Source: Arenicola marina
Lineage: Eukaryota > Annelida > Polychaeta > Arenicolidae
Assembly: GCA_964019135.1 (NCBI GenBank)
Contig: OZ025249.1
Location: 29,587,759-29,651,758 of the forward strand
Length of the DNA stretch: 64,000 nt
Direction of reading: 5' to 3'
The position numbers were made by a program, and so were the translations under genes. This document shows positions 34,101 to 46,447 of this stretch, piece after piece. The notes beneath the pieces are model-generated. The model ran no database searches. It saw only the letters and a list, made by a program, of their open reading frames with translations, and was not told the DNA's origin. Positions within the stretch are counted from its first letter, which is position 1. Every line of letters begins with the position of its first letter.

Positions 34101-37100
34101 CGCTATGTGTAACCGGGCCCCAGCGTGTAACCATGCCCCAACGTGTAGCCATGCCCCAGCGTGTAACCTGGCGCTTTGTGTAACCGGGCCCCAGCGTGTA
34201 ACCATGCCCCAACGTGTAACCATGCCCCAGCTTGCAACCTGGCCCCAGCGTGTAACTGGGCCCCAGCGTGTAACTGGGCCCCAGCGTGTAACCGGGCCCC
34301 AGCGTGTAACCATGCCCCAACGTGTAACTGGGCCCCAGCTTGTAACCTGGCCCCAGCGTGTAACTGGGCCCCAGCGTGTAACCTGACCCCAGAGTGTAAC
34401 TGGGCCCCAGCGTATAACTGGGCCCCAGCGTGTAACTGGGCCCCAGCGTGTAACTGGGCCCCAGCGTGTAACTGGGCCGGGCGTGTAACTGGGCCCCAGC
34501 GTGTAACTGGGCCCCAGCGTGTAACTGGGCTCCAGCGTGTCACCTGGCGCTATGTGGAACTGGGCCCCAGTGTGTAACTGGGCCCCAGCGTGTAACTGGG
34601 CCGGGCGTGTAACTGGGCCCCAGCGTGTAACTGGGCCCCAGCGTGTCACCTGGCGCTATGTGGAACTAGGCCCCAGTGTGTAACCATGCCCCAGCGTGTA
34701 ACCGAATCCCAGCGTGTAAACTGGCACTATGTGTAACTAGGCCCTAGTGTGTAACCTGGCGCTATGTGTAACCGGGCGCTATGTGTAGCCGGGCTGCAGC
34801 GTGTAACCTGGCGCTATGTGTAACCGGGTCCCAGCGTGTAACCTGGCGCTATGTGTAACCGGGCCCCAGCGTGTAACCTGGCGCTATGTGTAACCGGGCC
34901 CCAGCGTGTAACCTGGCGCTATGTGTAACCGGGCCCCAGCGTGTAACCATGCCCCAACGTGTAGCCATGCCCCAGCGTGTAACCTGGCGCTTTGTGTAAC
35001 CGGGCCCCAGCGTGTAACCATGCCCCAACGTGTAACCATGCCCCAGCTTGCAACCTGGCCCCAGCGTGTAACTGGGCCCCAGCGTGTAACTGGGCCCCAG
35101 CGTGTAACCGGGCCCCAGCGTGTAACCATGCCCCAACGTGTAACTGGGCCCCAGCTTGTAACCTGGCCCCAGCGTGTAACTGGGCCCCAGCGTGTAACCT
35201 GACCCCAGAGTGTAACTGGGCCCCAGCGTATAACTGGGCCCCAGCGTGTAACTGGGCCCCAGCGTGTAACTGGGCCGGGCGTGTAACTGGGCCCCAGCGT
35301 GTAACTGGGCCCCAGCGTGTAACTGGGCTCCAGCGTGTCACCTGGCGCTATGTGGAACTGGGCCCCAGTGTGTAACTGGGCCCCAGCGTGTAACTGGGCC
35401 GGGCGTGTAACTGGGCCCCAGCGTGTAACTGGGCCCCAGCGTGTCACCTGGCGCTATGTGGAACTAGGCCCCAGTGTGTAACCATGCCCCAGCGTGTAAC
35501 CGAATCCCAGCGTGTAAACTGGCACTATGTGTAACTAGGCCCTAGTGTGTAACCTGGCGCTATGTGTAACCGGGCCCCAGCGTGTAACCTGGCACCATGT
35601 GTAACCGGGCCCTAGTGTGTAACCGGGCCCCAGCGTGTAACCTGGCACTATATGTAACCGGGCCCTAGTGTGTAACCATGCCCCAGCGTGTAACCTGGCA
35701 CTATGTATAACCGGGCCCTAGTGTGTAACCGGACCCCAGCGTGTAACCGGGCCCCAGCGTGTATCCGGACCCCAACGTGTAACCTGGCGCTATGTGTAAC
35801 TGGACCCCAGTGTTTAACCGGACCCCAGTGTATAACATGGCACCATGTGTAACCGGGCCCCAGCGTGTAACCGGACCCCAGCGTGTAACCGGACCCCAGC
35901 GTGTAACCGGACCCCAACGTGTAACCAGACCCCAACGTGTAACCGGACCCCAGCGTGTAACCGGACCCCATCGTGTAACCGGACCCCAACGTGTAACCGG
36001 ACCCCAGCGTGTAACCGGACCCCAACGTGTAACCGGACCCCAGCGTGTAACCGGACCCCAGCGTGTAACCGGACCCCATCGTGTAACCGGACCCCAGCGT
36101 GTAACCGGACCCCAGCGTGTAACCGGACCCCAGCGTGTAACCGGACCCCAGCGTGTAACCGGACCCCAACGTGTAACCGGACCCCAGCGTGTAACCGGAC
36201 CCCAGCGTGTAACCGGACCCCATCGTGTAACCGGACCCCAACGTGTAACCTGGCGCTTTGTGTAACCGGGCCCCAGCGTGTAACCATGCCCCAGCGTGTA
36301 ACCGGGCCCCAGCGTGTAACCGGGCCCCAGCGTGTCACCTGGCGCTATGTGTGACCGGGCCCCAGCGTGTCACCTGGCGCTATGTGTAACCGGGCCCCAG
36401 CGTGTCACCTGACGCTATGTGTAACCGGGCCCCAGCGTGTCACCTGACGCTATGTGTAACCGGGCCCCAGCGTGTAACCATGCCCCAACGTGTAACCATG
36501 CCCCAGCGTGTAACCGGGCCCTAGTGTGTAACCGGGCCCCAGCGTGTAATCTGGCACTATGTGTAACCGGGCCCCAGCGTGTAACCTGGCGCTATGTGTA
36601 ACCGGGCCCCAGCGTGTCACCTGGCGCTATGTGTAACCGGGCCCCAGCGTGTCACCTGGCGCTATGTGTAACCGGGCCCCAACGTGTCACCTGACGCTAT
36701 GTGTAACCGGGCCCCAGCGTGTAACCATGCCCCAACGTGTAACCATGCCCCAGTGTGTAACCGGGCCCTAGTGTGTAACCGGGCCCCAGCGTGTAATCTG
36801 GCACTATGTGTAACCATGCCCCAGCGTGTAACCTGGCACTATGTATAACCGGGCCCTAGTGTGTAACCGGGCCCCAGCGTGTAACCGGGCCCCAGCGTGT
36901 AACCGGACCCCAACGTGTAACCTGGCGCTATGTGTAACTGGGCCCCAGTGTTTAACCGGACCCGAGTGTATAACATGGCGCTATGTGTAACCGGGCCCCA
37001 GCGTGTAACCGGACCCCAGCGTGTAACCGGATCCCAGCGTGTAACCGGACCCCAGCGTGTAACCGGACCCCAGCGTTTAACCTGGCGCTATGTGTAACTG

Positions 37101-38950
37101 GGCCCCAGTGTTTAACCGAACCCCAGCGTATAACCGGGCCCTGGCGTATAACCGGAACTCAGCGTGTAACCGGACCCCAGCGTGTAACCGGACCCCAACG
37201 TGTAACCTGGCGCTATGTGTAACTGGGCCCCAGTGTTTAACCGGACCCCAACGTGTAACCTGGCGCTATGCGTAACCGGACCCCAGCGTGTAATCTGGCG
37301 CTATGCGTAACCGGACCCCAGCGTATAACCGGGCCCCAGCGTGTAACCTGGCGCTATGCGTAACCGGACCCCAGCGTATAACCGGGCCCCAGTGTGTAAC
37401 CATGCCCCAGCGTGTAACCGGACCCCAGCGTGTAACTTTGTATCTGTGTTTAACCGGGCCCCAATGTGTAACCATGCCCCAGCGTGTAACCGGGCCCCAG
37501 CGTGTAACCATGCCCCAGCGTGTAACCGGGCCCCAGCGTGTAACCGGGCCCCAGCGTGTCACCTGGCGCTATGTGTAACCGGGCCCCAGCGTGTCACCTG
37601 GCGCTATGTGTAACCGGGCCCCAGCGTGTCACCTGACGCTATGTGTAACCGGGCCCCAGCGTGTCACCTGACGCTATGTGTAACCGGGCCCCAGCGTGTA
37701 ACCATGCCCCAACGTGTAACCATGCCCCAACGTGTAACCGGGCCCTAGTGTGTAACCGGGCCCCAGCGTGTAATCTGGCACTATGTGTAACCGGGCCCCA
37801 GCGTGTAACCTGGCGCTATGTGTAACCGGGCCCCAGCGTGTCACCTGGCGCTATGTGTAACCGGGCCCCAGCGTGTCACCTGGCGCTATGTGTAACCGGG
37901 CCCCAACGTGTCACCTGACGCTATGTGTAACCGGGCCCCAGCGTGTAACCATGCCCCAACGTGTAACCATGCCCCAGTGTGTAACCGGGCCCTAGTGTGT
38001 AACCGGGCCCCAGCGTGTAATCTGGCACTATGTGTAACCATGCCCCAGCGTGTAACCTGGCACTATGTATAACCGGGCCCTAGTGTGTAACCGGGCCCCA
38101 GCGTGTAACCGGGCCCCAGCGTGTAACCGGGCCCCAGCGTGTAACCGGACCCCAACGTGTAACCTGGCGCTATGTGTAACTGGGCCCCAGTGTTTAACCG
38201 GACCCGAGTGTATAACATGGCGCTATGTGTAACCGGGCCCCAGCGTGTAACCGGACCCCAGCGTGTAACCGGACCCCAGCGTGTAACCGGACCCCAGCGT
38301 TTAACCTGGCGCTATGTGTAACTGGGCCCCAGTGTTTAACCGAACCCCAGCGTATAACCGGGCCCTGGCGTATAACCGGAACCCAGCGTGTAACCGGACC
38401 CCAGCGTGTAACCGGACCCCAACGTGTAACCTGGCGCTATGTGTAACTGGGCCCCAGTGTTTAACCGGACCCCAACGTGTAACCTGGCGCTATGCGTAAC
38501 CGGACCCCAGCGTGTAACCTGGCGCTATGCGTAACCGGACCCCAGCGTATAACCGGGCCCCAGCGTGTAACCTGGCGCTATGCGTAACCGGACCCCAGCG
38601 TATAACCGGGCCCCAGTGTGTAACCATGCCCCAGCGTGTAACCGGACCCCAGCGTGTAACTTTGTATCTGTGTTTAACCGGGCCCCAATGTGTAACCATG
38701 CCCCAGCGTGTAACCGGACCCCAGCGTGTAACCTTGTATCTGTGTTTAACCGGGCCCCAGGGTGTAACCTGGCGCTATGCGTAACCGGACCCCAGCGTGT
38801 AACCGGACTCCAGCGTGTAACCGGACCCCAGCGTGTAACCGGACCCCAGCGTGTAACCGGGCCTCCCCGTGTAACCGGACCCCAGCGTGTAACCTTGTAT
38901 CTGTGTTTAACCGGGCCCCAGGGTGTAACCTGGCGCTATGCGTAACCGGA
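28185..38950. repeat. Long-range block duplications in the array
   Basis: The block at 28185-30280 reappears at 35648 onward (offset 7463 for several landmarks). The 26131-27150 block reappears at 32831-33850 (offset 6700). A 1388-bp step links 29520 to 30908, and an 816-bp step links 34033 to 34849. Expansion by unequal exchange of kilobase blocks is the simplest reading. Confidence 0.7.
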
Positions 38951-39110
38951 CCCCAGCGTGTAACCGGACTCCAGCGTGTAACCGGACCCCAGCGTGTAAC
39001 CGGACCCCAGCGTGTAACCGGGCCTCTCCGTGTAACCGGACCCCAGAGTGTAACCTTGTATCTGTGGATAACCGGGTCCCAGCATGTAACCTGGCTCCAT
39101 GTGTAACTGG

Positions 39111-40880
39111 GCTACTATTTGTAGCCAGGTCCCTGGTTGTAGCCTGTACCAGCCCAGTGGGCACACTCTGGTCGGTAAGACGTCCCACAGAAGTCATTTC
39201 CATACGTCGGGAACCAGTCTTCAGGTGGTCCCAGATGAAAGTCCCAACGACTTTATTCCAACTGATACAAATTCCACCTTAAAATGAGACACACTACCAT
39301 GCAGTACTTCGGAACTACTACATAAATACTACTCAACTTTAAAACGACTACTCAACACATATAACATATATAAACAATACTAAATCGGCAATGATATCTT
39401 TATAGGTGCATTATATGAAAAGGCAATATATATATAATTATAATATTTTAATAATAATAAGTTAATAATAAGTACTTATATAAATTGACAAAATAATAAG
39501 TAATAAGATAATTTGATAATAACAAGTAATAATATAATGTGGTGCTAAAGAGTGCGCATTTCATAATATGATAAAAATCATTAGTTATATAATATGATAC
39601 CTTTCCGCGAGATGTCGCACAACGCTCCACTCTGTACGTCACTGGTTCGTCCGGAACTGGGAGGGGCAAAACAAATGGGTCGGCCTTCAGTCTGTAACGT
39701 TCCGGCTGGAACGGTATCTCCGGCAGAACAAGAAGAGACGCCGGCCACGTCAACAGCCTCGTCAACGTCGTCAGCGACGTCAGCGACCGCATCAGCGGCC
39801 GCTGGCACATCAGCACAAGCAACACAGACCCAGTCCATGTGCCCCGCCCTCACCGCCTCTCTATGCAGCCCTGGTCACCCCGGTGCCACAGGTCCGGTGC
39901 TGCCACCGGCCGCACCCGTCACACCTTAAGGTAGCTGCATAGATTACATTTTTTTCAGACAAACTTCTTGAAATTTTTTCAACTTATAGTAATGTGTATC
40001 CAAAACGATAAAATAGCATAAAAAAGATATGTCTCCACCTACTTTTCTGTCAAAATTACGTTGAATAGGTAGGGGGTCACATCTAATTTTATAATGGCTG
40101 TCAATGGAGAATTTTGGCATTTCGACACGAAATGTTCAGCAGAAAAAAAACGGCTCAGACAAAGTTAATACAAATTTGTCTGTAACAAGCTTGCTCCTTG
40201 TTCGTTCAAATAGGAGAAAAAAATATATGGGTCTTCTACCTCGTTTTTTCGTAAAATGACTGAACAGAATTCCCTGTCAGAATGGGAAACATGCTGAACT
40301 TGAGACACGACAAGTACTCACAAGATAATAAGATACTTGGTGTTATCCAATTTACATGAAAACATTCAAGGAACCAAACGTGTAAGCATATAGGCCTACG
40401 ATGATGTGGGGGATCCCTACACCCCCCCCCCCCCCACCCCCGCCCCCCACCCGCCTCTCCCACTGATTTACTGTGCCTGTGTGGTCAACGCTATGTAATT
40501 TGCCGGCTTGTTTCTATTGTCAGTCCGTTCAAAGATATCTTTTTACATCCGAATAAGTTCTTTAGTTTGCTTGGACTTGCGTTTGTCTATCAATTTCCCT
40601 TTACAGCTCATCAGTTTCGCGACTTTGTTACATAAACAAGAAATAAACGATGACGCGCGGCGGACAATATAGAGCATTCGCCAGATTAGCCTGGTTCCGC
40701 GTCCCAAATTCGCTCGCTCGCTCAGTTGCAAGTATGAGTATGAGCGGCGGTACCAGCTTATCGCCAGATCGCAGCGGCATAGTCCACCAGATGGCGCCAC
40801 AGTGATGCCTTAAGTCCTTAATCCTTCCTGCGGGGTCTAACATTATCGTTGCAACGGGTTTGCTATACACCAGAAGGTGT
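39111..40880. other. Unique AT-rich DNA between two arrays
   Basis: No convincing gene. An open frame at 39594-39929 (plus, 111 codons) reads mostly Ala/Thr/Ser (TSSATSATASAAAGTSAQAT) and lacks a recognisable domain. A run of about 17 C lies near 40421-40440. Confidence 0.5.
40784..40797 (+). promoter_or_regulatory. CTCF-type motif
   Basis: CCACCAGATGGCGC matches the CTCF core CCASYAGRKGGCRS at every position, about 100 bp before the 95-bp satellite. Motif-only evidence. Confidence 0.35.
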
Positions 40881-43800
40881 GAACGTTACAAATGGATTTC
40901 AATACACCTCATGGTGTGAACGTTTCAAGTGACACCGAGCATATCGGGGTAGAACACCTGGCTTCTGAGGGTTGGGGCCGTTATGAATGGATTGCAATAC
41001 ACCTTATGGTGTGAACGTTTCAAGTGACACCGAGCATATCGGGGTATATCACCTGGCTTCTGAGGGTTGGGGCTGTTATGAATGGATTGCAATACACCTT
41101 ATGGTGTGAACGTTTCAAGTGACACCGAGCATATCGGGGTATAACACCTGGGTTCTGAGGGTTGGGGCCGTTATGAATGGATTGCAATACACCTTATGGT
41201 GTGAACGTTTCAAGTGACACCGAGCATATCGGGGTATAACACCTGGGTTCTGAGGGTTGGGGCCGTTATGAATGGATTGCAATACACCTCATGGTGTGAA
41301 CGTTTCAAGTGACACCGAGCATATCGGGGTAGAACACCTGGCTTCTGAGGGTTGGGGCCGTTATGAATGGATTGCAATACACCTTATGGTGTGAACGTTT
41401 CAAGTGACACCGAGCATATCGGGGTATAACACCTGGCTTCTGAGGGTTGGGGCCGTTATGAATGGATTGCAATACACCTCATGGTGTGAACGTTTCAAGT
41501 GACACCGAGCATATCGGGGTATAACACCTGGCTTCTGAGGGTTGGGGCCGTTATGAATGGATTGCAATACACCTTATGGTGTGAACGTTTCAAGTGACAC
41601 CGAGCATATCGGGGTATGCCACCTGGCTTCTGAGGGTTGGGGCCGTTATGAATGGATTGCAATACACCTTATGGCGTGAACGTTTCAAGTGACACCGAGC
41701 ATATCGGGGTATAACACCTGGCTTCTGAGGGTTGGGGCCGTTATGAATGGATTGCAATACACCTCATGGTGTGAACGTTTCAAGTGACACCGAGCATATC
41801 GGGGTATAACACCTGGCTTCTGAGGGTTGGGGCCGTTATGAATGGATTGCAATACACCTTATGGTGTGAACGTTTCAAGTGACACCGAGCATATCGGGGT
41901 ATGCCACCTGGCTTCTGAGGGTTGGGGCTGTTATGAATGGATTGCAATACACCTTATGGTGTGAACGTTTCAAGTGACACCGAGCATATCGGGGTATAAC
42001 ACCTGGCTTCTGAGGGTTGGGGCCGTTATGAATGGATTGCAATACACCTTATGGTGTGAACGTTTCAAGTGACACCGAGCATATCGGGGTATGCCACCTG
42101 GCTTCTGAGGGTTGGGGCTGTTATGAATGGATTGCAATACACCTTATGGTGTGAACGTTTCAAGTGACACCGAGCATATCGGGGTATATCACCTGGCTTC
42201 TGAGGGTTGGGGCTGTTATGAATGGATTGCAATACACCTCATGGTGTGAACGTTTCAAGTGACACCGAGCATATCGGGGTATAACACCTGGCTTCTGAGG
42301 GTTGGGGCCGTTATGAATGGATTGCAATACACCTCATGGTGTGAACGTTTCAAGTGACACCGAGCATATCGGGGTATATCACCTGGCTTCTGAGGGTTGG
42401 GGCTGTTATGAATGGATTGCAATACACCTTATGGTGTGAACGTTTCAAGTGACACCGAGCATATCGGGGTATATCACCTGGCTTCTGAGGGTTGGGGCCG
42501 TTATGAATGGATTGCAATACACCTTATGGTGTGAACGTTTCAAGTGACACCGAGCATATCGGGGTAGAACACCTGGCTTCTGAGGGTTGGGGCCGTTATG
42601 AATGGATTGCAATACACCTCATGGTGTGAACGTTTCAAGTGACACCGAGCATATCGGGGTAGAACACCTGGCTTCTGAGGGTTGGGGCCGTTATGAATGG
42701 ATTGCAATACACCTTATGGTGTGAACGTTTCAAGTGACACCGAGCATATCGGGGTAGAACACCTGGCTTCTGAGGGTTGGGGCCGTTATGAATGGATTGC
42801 AATACACCTTATGGTGTGAACGTTTCAAGTGACACCGAGCATATCGGGGTAGAACACCTGGCTTCTGAGGGTTGGGGCCGTTATGAATGGATTGCAATAC
42901 ACCTTATGGTGTGAACGTTTCAAGTGATACCGAGCATATCGGGGTATAACACCTGGCTTCTGAGGGTTGGGGCCGTTATGAATGGATTGCAATACACCTC
43001 ATGGCGTGAACGTTTCAAGTGACACCGAGCATATCGGGGTATAACACCTGGCTTCTGAGGGTTGGGGCCGTTATGAATGGATTGCAATACACCTCATGGT
43101 GTGAACGTTTCAAGTGACACCGAGCATATCGGGGTATAACACCTGGCTTCTGAGGGTTGGGGCCGTTATGAATGGATTGCAATACACCTTATGGTGTGAA
43201 CGTTTCAAGTGACACCGAGCATATCGGGGTATATCACCTGGCTTCTGAGGGTTGGGGCTGTTATGAATGGATTGCAATACACCTCATGGTGTGAACGTTT
43301 CAAGTGACACCGAGCATATCGGGGTATAACACCTGGCTTCTGAGGGTTGGGGCTGTTATGAATGGATTGCAATACACCTTATGGTGTGAACGTTTCAAGT
43401 GACACCGAGCATATCGGGGTATATCACCTGGCTTCTGAGGGTTGGGGCTGTTATGAATGGATTGCAATACACCTCATGGTGTGAACGTTTCAAGTGACAC
43501 CGAGCATATCGGGGTATAACACCTGGCTTCTGAGGGTTGGGGCCGTTATGAATGGATTGCAATACACCTCATGGTGTGAACGTTTCAAGTGACACCGAGC
43601 ATATCGGGGTATATCACCTGGCTTCTGAGGGTTGGGGCCGTTATGAATGGATTGCAATACACCTTATGGTGTGAACGTTTCAAGTGACACCGAGCATATC
43701 GGGGTATAACACCTGGCTTCTGAGGGTTGGGGCTGTTATGAATGGATTGCAATACACCTTATGGAGTGAACGTTTCAAGTGACACCGAGCATATCGGGGT

Positions 43801-44250
43801 ATATCACCTGGCTTCTGAGGGTTGGGGCTGTTATGAATGGATTGCAATACACCTCATGGTGTGAACGTTTCAAGTGACACCGAGCATATCGGGGTATATC
43901 ACCTGGCTTCTGAGGGTTGGGGCCGTTATGAATGGATTGCAATACACCTCATGGTGTGAACGTTTCAAGTGACACCGAGCATATCGGGGTATAACACCTG
44001 GCTTCTGAGGGTTGGGGCTGTTATGAATGGATTGCAATACACCTTATGGTGTGAACGTTTCAAGTGACACCGAGCATATCGGGGTATATCACCTGGCTTC
44101 TGAGGGTTGGGGCCGTTATGAATGGATTGCAATACACCTCATGGTGTGAACGTTTCAAGTGACACCGAGCATATCGGGGTATAACACCTGGCTTCTGAGG
44201 GTTGGGGCCGTTATGAATGGATTTCAATACACCTCATGGTGTGAACGTGT
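40880..44250. repeat. 95-bp satellite, ~35 copies
   Basis: A highly homogeneous head-to-tail array; for example GAATGGATTGC starts at 40985, 41080, 41175 and 41270. Each unit has two small dyads: ACACCTTATGGTGT (or ACACCTCATGGTGT) and CCGAGCATATCGG. Variation is concentrated after GGGGTA (GAAC, TATC, TAAC or TGCC). No spacers of unique sequence, so it is not a CRISPR array. Confidence 0.95.
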
Positions 44251-44252
44251 GA

Positions 44253-44470
44253 ACGATGGTACAGCGTTTATTACAATCAATTTGTACGTGCCCCGCCCCG
44301 CTCTCCCCTAGATCACCCTATATATAATTATATGTGCCGCAAATATGTTTGCACCTGGTATATATTTGGCGAGACGAGAAATACGAACGAAAAACAAGGA
44401 GGATGGTACAGCGTTTATTATCATCGATTTGTATGTGCCCCGCCCGGGCCCCACTCTCCCCTAAATCACT
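44253..44470. repeat. Short direct repeat beside the satellite
   Basis: GATGGTACAGCGTTTATTA begins at 44253 and again near 44402, each followed by GTGCCCCGCCC and CTCTCCCCTA. Two diverged copies of about 65 bp, 150 bp apart. Confidence 0.6.
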
Positions 44471-44568
44471 GTGTCCAGCCAATTGGCCTGACGCAACACA
44501 ATAACCGTTTGATCGGTTCGCCCTTCAGCCTCCGCTTAATCCCTAATCCGCGTCTGCCTAATACCACC

Positions 44569-44713
44569 CCCCCCCCCCCCCCCCTCCCCTCCGAGAATTT
44601 TGTTTTCGGTGACCATCTTTAACGCATTTCAAGGTTTTGTTATTATTAGTCATTTCCCTGTGAGATGCGTTGGAAAAACTGTACAGCGAGTGAACAAAAT
44701 ATAAAATACGTAC
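44569..44713. repeat. Poly-C-led flank repeated on both sides of the BEL element (left copy)
   Basis: Begins with a C run, continues TCCGAGAATTTTGTTTTCG and ends AAAATACGTAC at the 5' LTR border. The same about 140 bp occurs directly after the 3' LTR at 52175-52313. It is much longer than a normal target duplication. Confidence 0.75.
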
Positions 44714-45284
44714 AGCGCACAGACTTATCGGCTAACTTCTTTGCACTTATCGGTTATAATTTATACCGGACGACCACCAGGGGTCTGCGTGTCGAGCGGA
44801 AGTTTGCTCTGTGTGTTTTCTAGTTGATCTGTTGATACGACGTTTCATTGTTTAACAAGACGCCCCAGCTTTGTAAGTTTGTTTTCTCTTGTTTTAAGTA
44901 ATACTCCAGTTTACATTTGTAGTGGATTACAGGGACGGGCCTTTTGTTTACCTTGTAAGTAACTACGGCTAAATTAAGTGTTTTGTCATGTAATTTGAAG
45001 GCTGAAGGTTCACGCTATTATTGCGCCGGTAGCCAGTCCTGTTGTATTACGACAAACATTAATTGTTGTTGATATATTCATGCTTGAGATGTTAAGTTTG
45101 TTAATTGGTTTAGCAAGAGATATGTTAGTCAGTAACGAGAGGGTATATTTTCTCTCTCTTTCAGATTGAACCGCTGTACAATTTGACAACATTATAATGT
45201 ATAAAACACTATTGACACCACAGCGTGTATCAGTGCAGGGCATGTGTTTTTTTTTGACAAAATAAACAGTTGTGATACTCTACA
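44714..45284 (+). repeat. BEL/Pao 5' LTR
   Basis: About 571 bp, nearly identical to 51605-52172. It ends GATACTCTACA and contains AATAAA at 45261-45266. The expected first bases (TGT, present in the 3' LTR) are replaced at the border with the flanking repeat. The few differences between the LTRs imply a fairly recent insertion. Confidence 0.85.
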
Positions 45285-45318
45285 TTAAGTTCAATAAAGG
45301 GGCCACAACCCTTGCATC

Positions 45319-46447
45319 ATGACAACCAAGGACATTAGCACGCGTATTGAGGACATGCAGCGACAAACAAACAGCATGCTGCTTGATGTATTAACTCAAT
45401 TGAAGAGCAGGCGTAGTCGTGCAAAGGCTAAGGTTACTCTGTCTCTCAATGCCATTCGGGACTGCATGATCTCTACACTAGGGCCCCTGAGGGGGGGTAG
45501 CCATGTCGCGTGTCGATTTTAAGAAAAGGTCCATGTCGCGTGTCGATTTTAAGAAAAGGTTCATGTCGCGTGTCGATTTTAAGAAAAGTTCCATGTCGCG
45601 TGTCGCTAAGTCTTATGTCGCATGTCGATTCTAAGACAGGCCCAATGTCGCGTTGTCGATTTTAAAAATCGCCCGTGTCGCCGTGTCGAAAAAGCCCCTC
45701 TGGGACCCTTAAAAAGCCCCTCTGGGACCCTTAAAAAGCCCCTCTGGGACCCTTACACTGTCACAAGAAGTTACGCATGTCAAGATTAAGTTGCAACAGT
45801 TGAACAAGGCTGTATCCAATTTCTCGGATATTCATGCAGAATATCATGCCTTATTGACATCATCTGAGGATATTATGCGGTCACAAGATTATAAGGACCA
45901 GGTTCTTGCTGATGCAAGCTGGATGCACCAAAGGGCATTATCCTGGATTACTGACAGTGGTGAACGCTCACTCCCTCTTTCTCCCCATGGTGATACTGCA
46001 GTGTCACCTGATGATTCAGCAAGCTGTATCAGTAATCGGTCCAGACGCTCTGATGCGCTCAGTCACTCATCTCGATCAAGCTCTGTGGTGAGTGCCAGAC
46101 TGAAGGCTTCAGCTGAGAAAGCATCGTTGCAAGCAGAAGCTAGCATTCTGGCTGAAAAACAGGCTCTGGAACAGGAAGAGCTGAACTTGCATCAGAGGAT
46201 GAGGAAGCTGGAGTTACGAGGAAAACTTGCAAGTGCGGAGGCTCATGAAATGATATATACGAGTGCAGAGGATTCCATGCCATCTGCCAAGCCTCCATTG
46301 GTCACTCACCAGAGTTCCACTCAACACCTAAGTCACAAGTACTACCTGACACTCCTGTTCTGCCAACAGTCAGCGACCACACACACATGTCATCACGTTA
46401 CTCCAGTGGCGAATCAGCAGATCGACAAGGATTCCAAAACCTTCTGA
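45319..46447 (+). pseudogene. BEL/Pao gag region, interrupted
   Basis: Starts with ATG at 45319 (MTTKDISTRIEDMQRQ). It is split by the 274-bp insertion at 45480-45753 and resumes as a helical, Glu/Gln-rich segment (LADASWMHQRALSWITDSGE; LAEKQALEQEELNLHQ) typical of BEL/Pao gag coiled coils. The frame is lost near 46390. It would form the particle core of the element; this copy cannot. Confidence 0.75.
45480..45753. mobile_element. Minisatellite-carrying short transposon, complete copy inside gag
   Basis: Ends are AGGGCCCCTGAGGGG and the inverse of CCCCTCTGGGACCCT, a 15-bp terminal inverted repeat with two mismatches. A 6-bp target duplication TACACT flanks it (45474-45479, 45754-45759). Inside are three 30-bp units (CATGTCGCGTGTCGATTTTA...) and, at the right, three 24-25-bp copies of AAAAAGCCCCTCTGGGACCC. 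No coding capacity. A second copy lies at 12991-13180. Confidence 0.8.

Larger units (their letters stand above)
19480..39110. repeat. ~19.6-kb mega-minisatellite, 18-bp unit
   Basis: Roughly 1,000 or more tandem copies of GTGTAACTGGGCCCCAGC and variants: GTGTAACCATGCCCCAGY, CTTGCAACCTGGCCCCAG, GTGTAACCGGACCCCAGC, and a longer type with GTGTCACCTGGCGCTATGTG. From 19980 to 21950 the variants form homogeneous blocks. Beyond 22 kb they mix into higher-order repeats. The unit is a multiple of three, so hexapeptide frames (CNWAPA, YTLGPG, RWGPVT) run open for up to about 700 codons on both strands. One frame has a TAA in every unit. No RNA gene or ordinary exon is visible inside. Confidence 0.95.

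Noticed and set aside
39594..39929. 111-codon frame rich in Ala/Thr/Ser
   Set aside because: Low complexity, no domain, no splice or promoter support, and the opposite strand is open too.
40880..44250. CRISPR-like array
   Set aside because: Head-to-tail 95-bp units with no unique spacers and no cas genes, in a eukaryotic context: a satellite.
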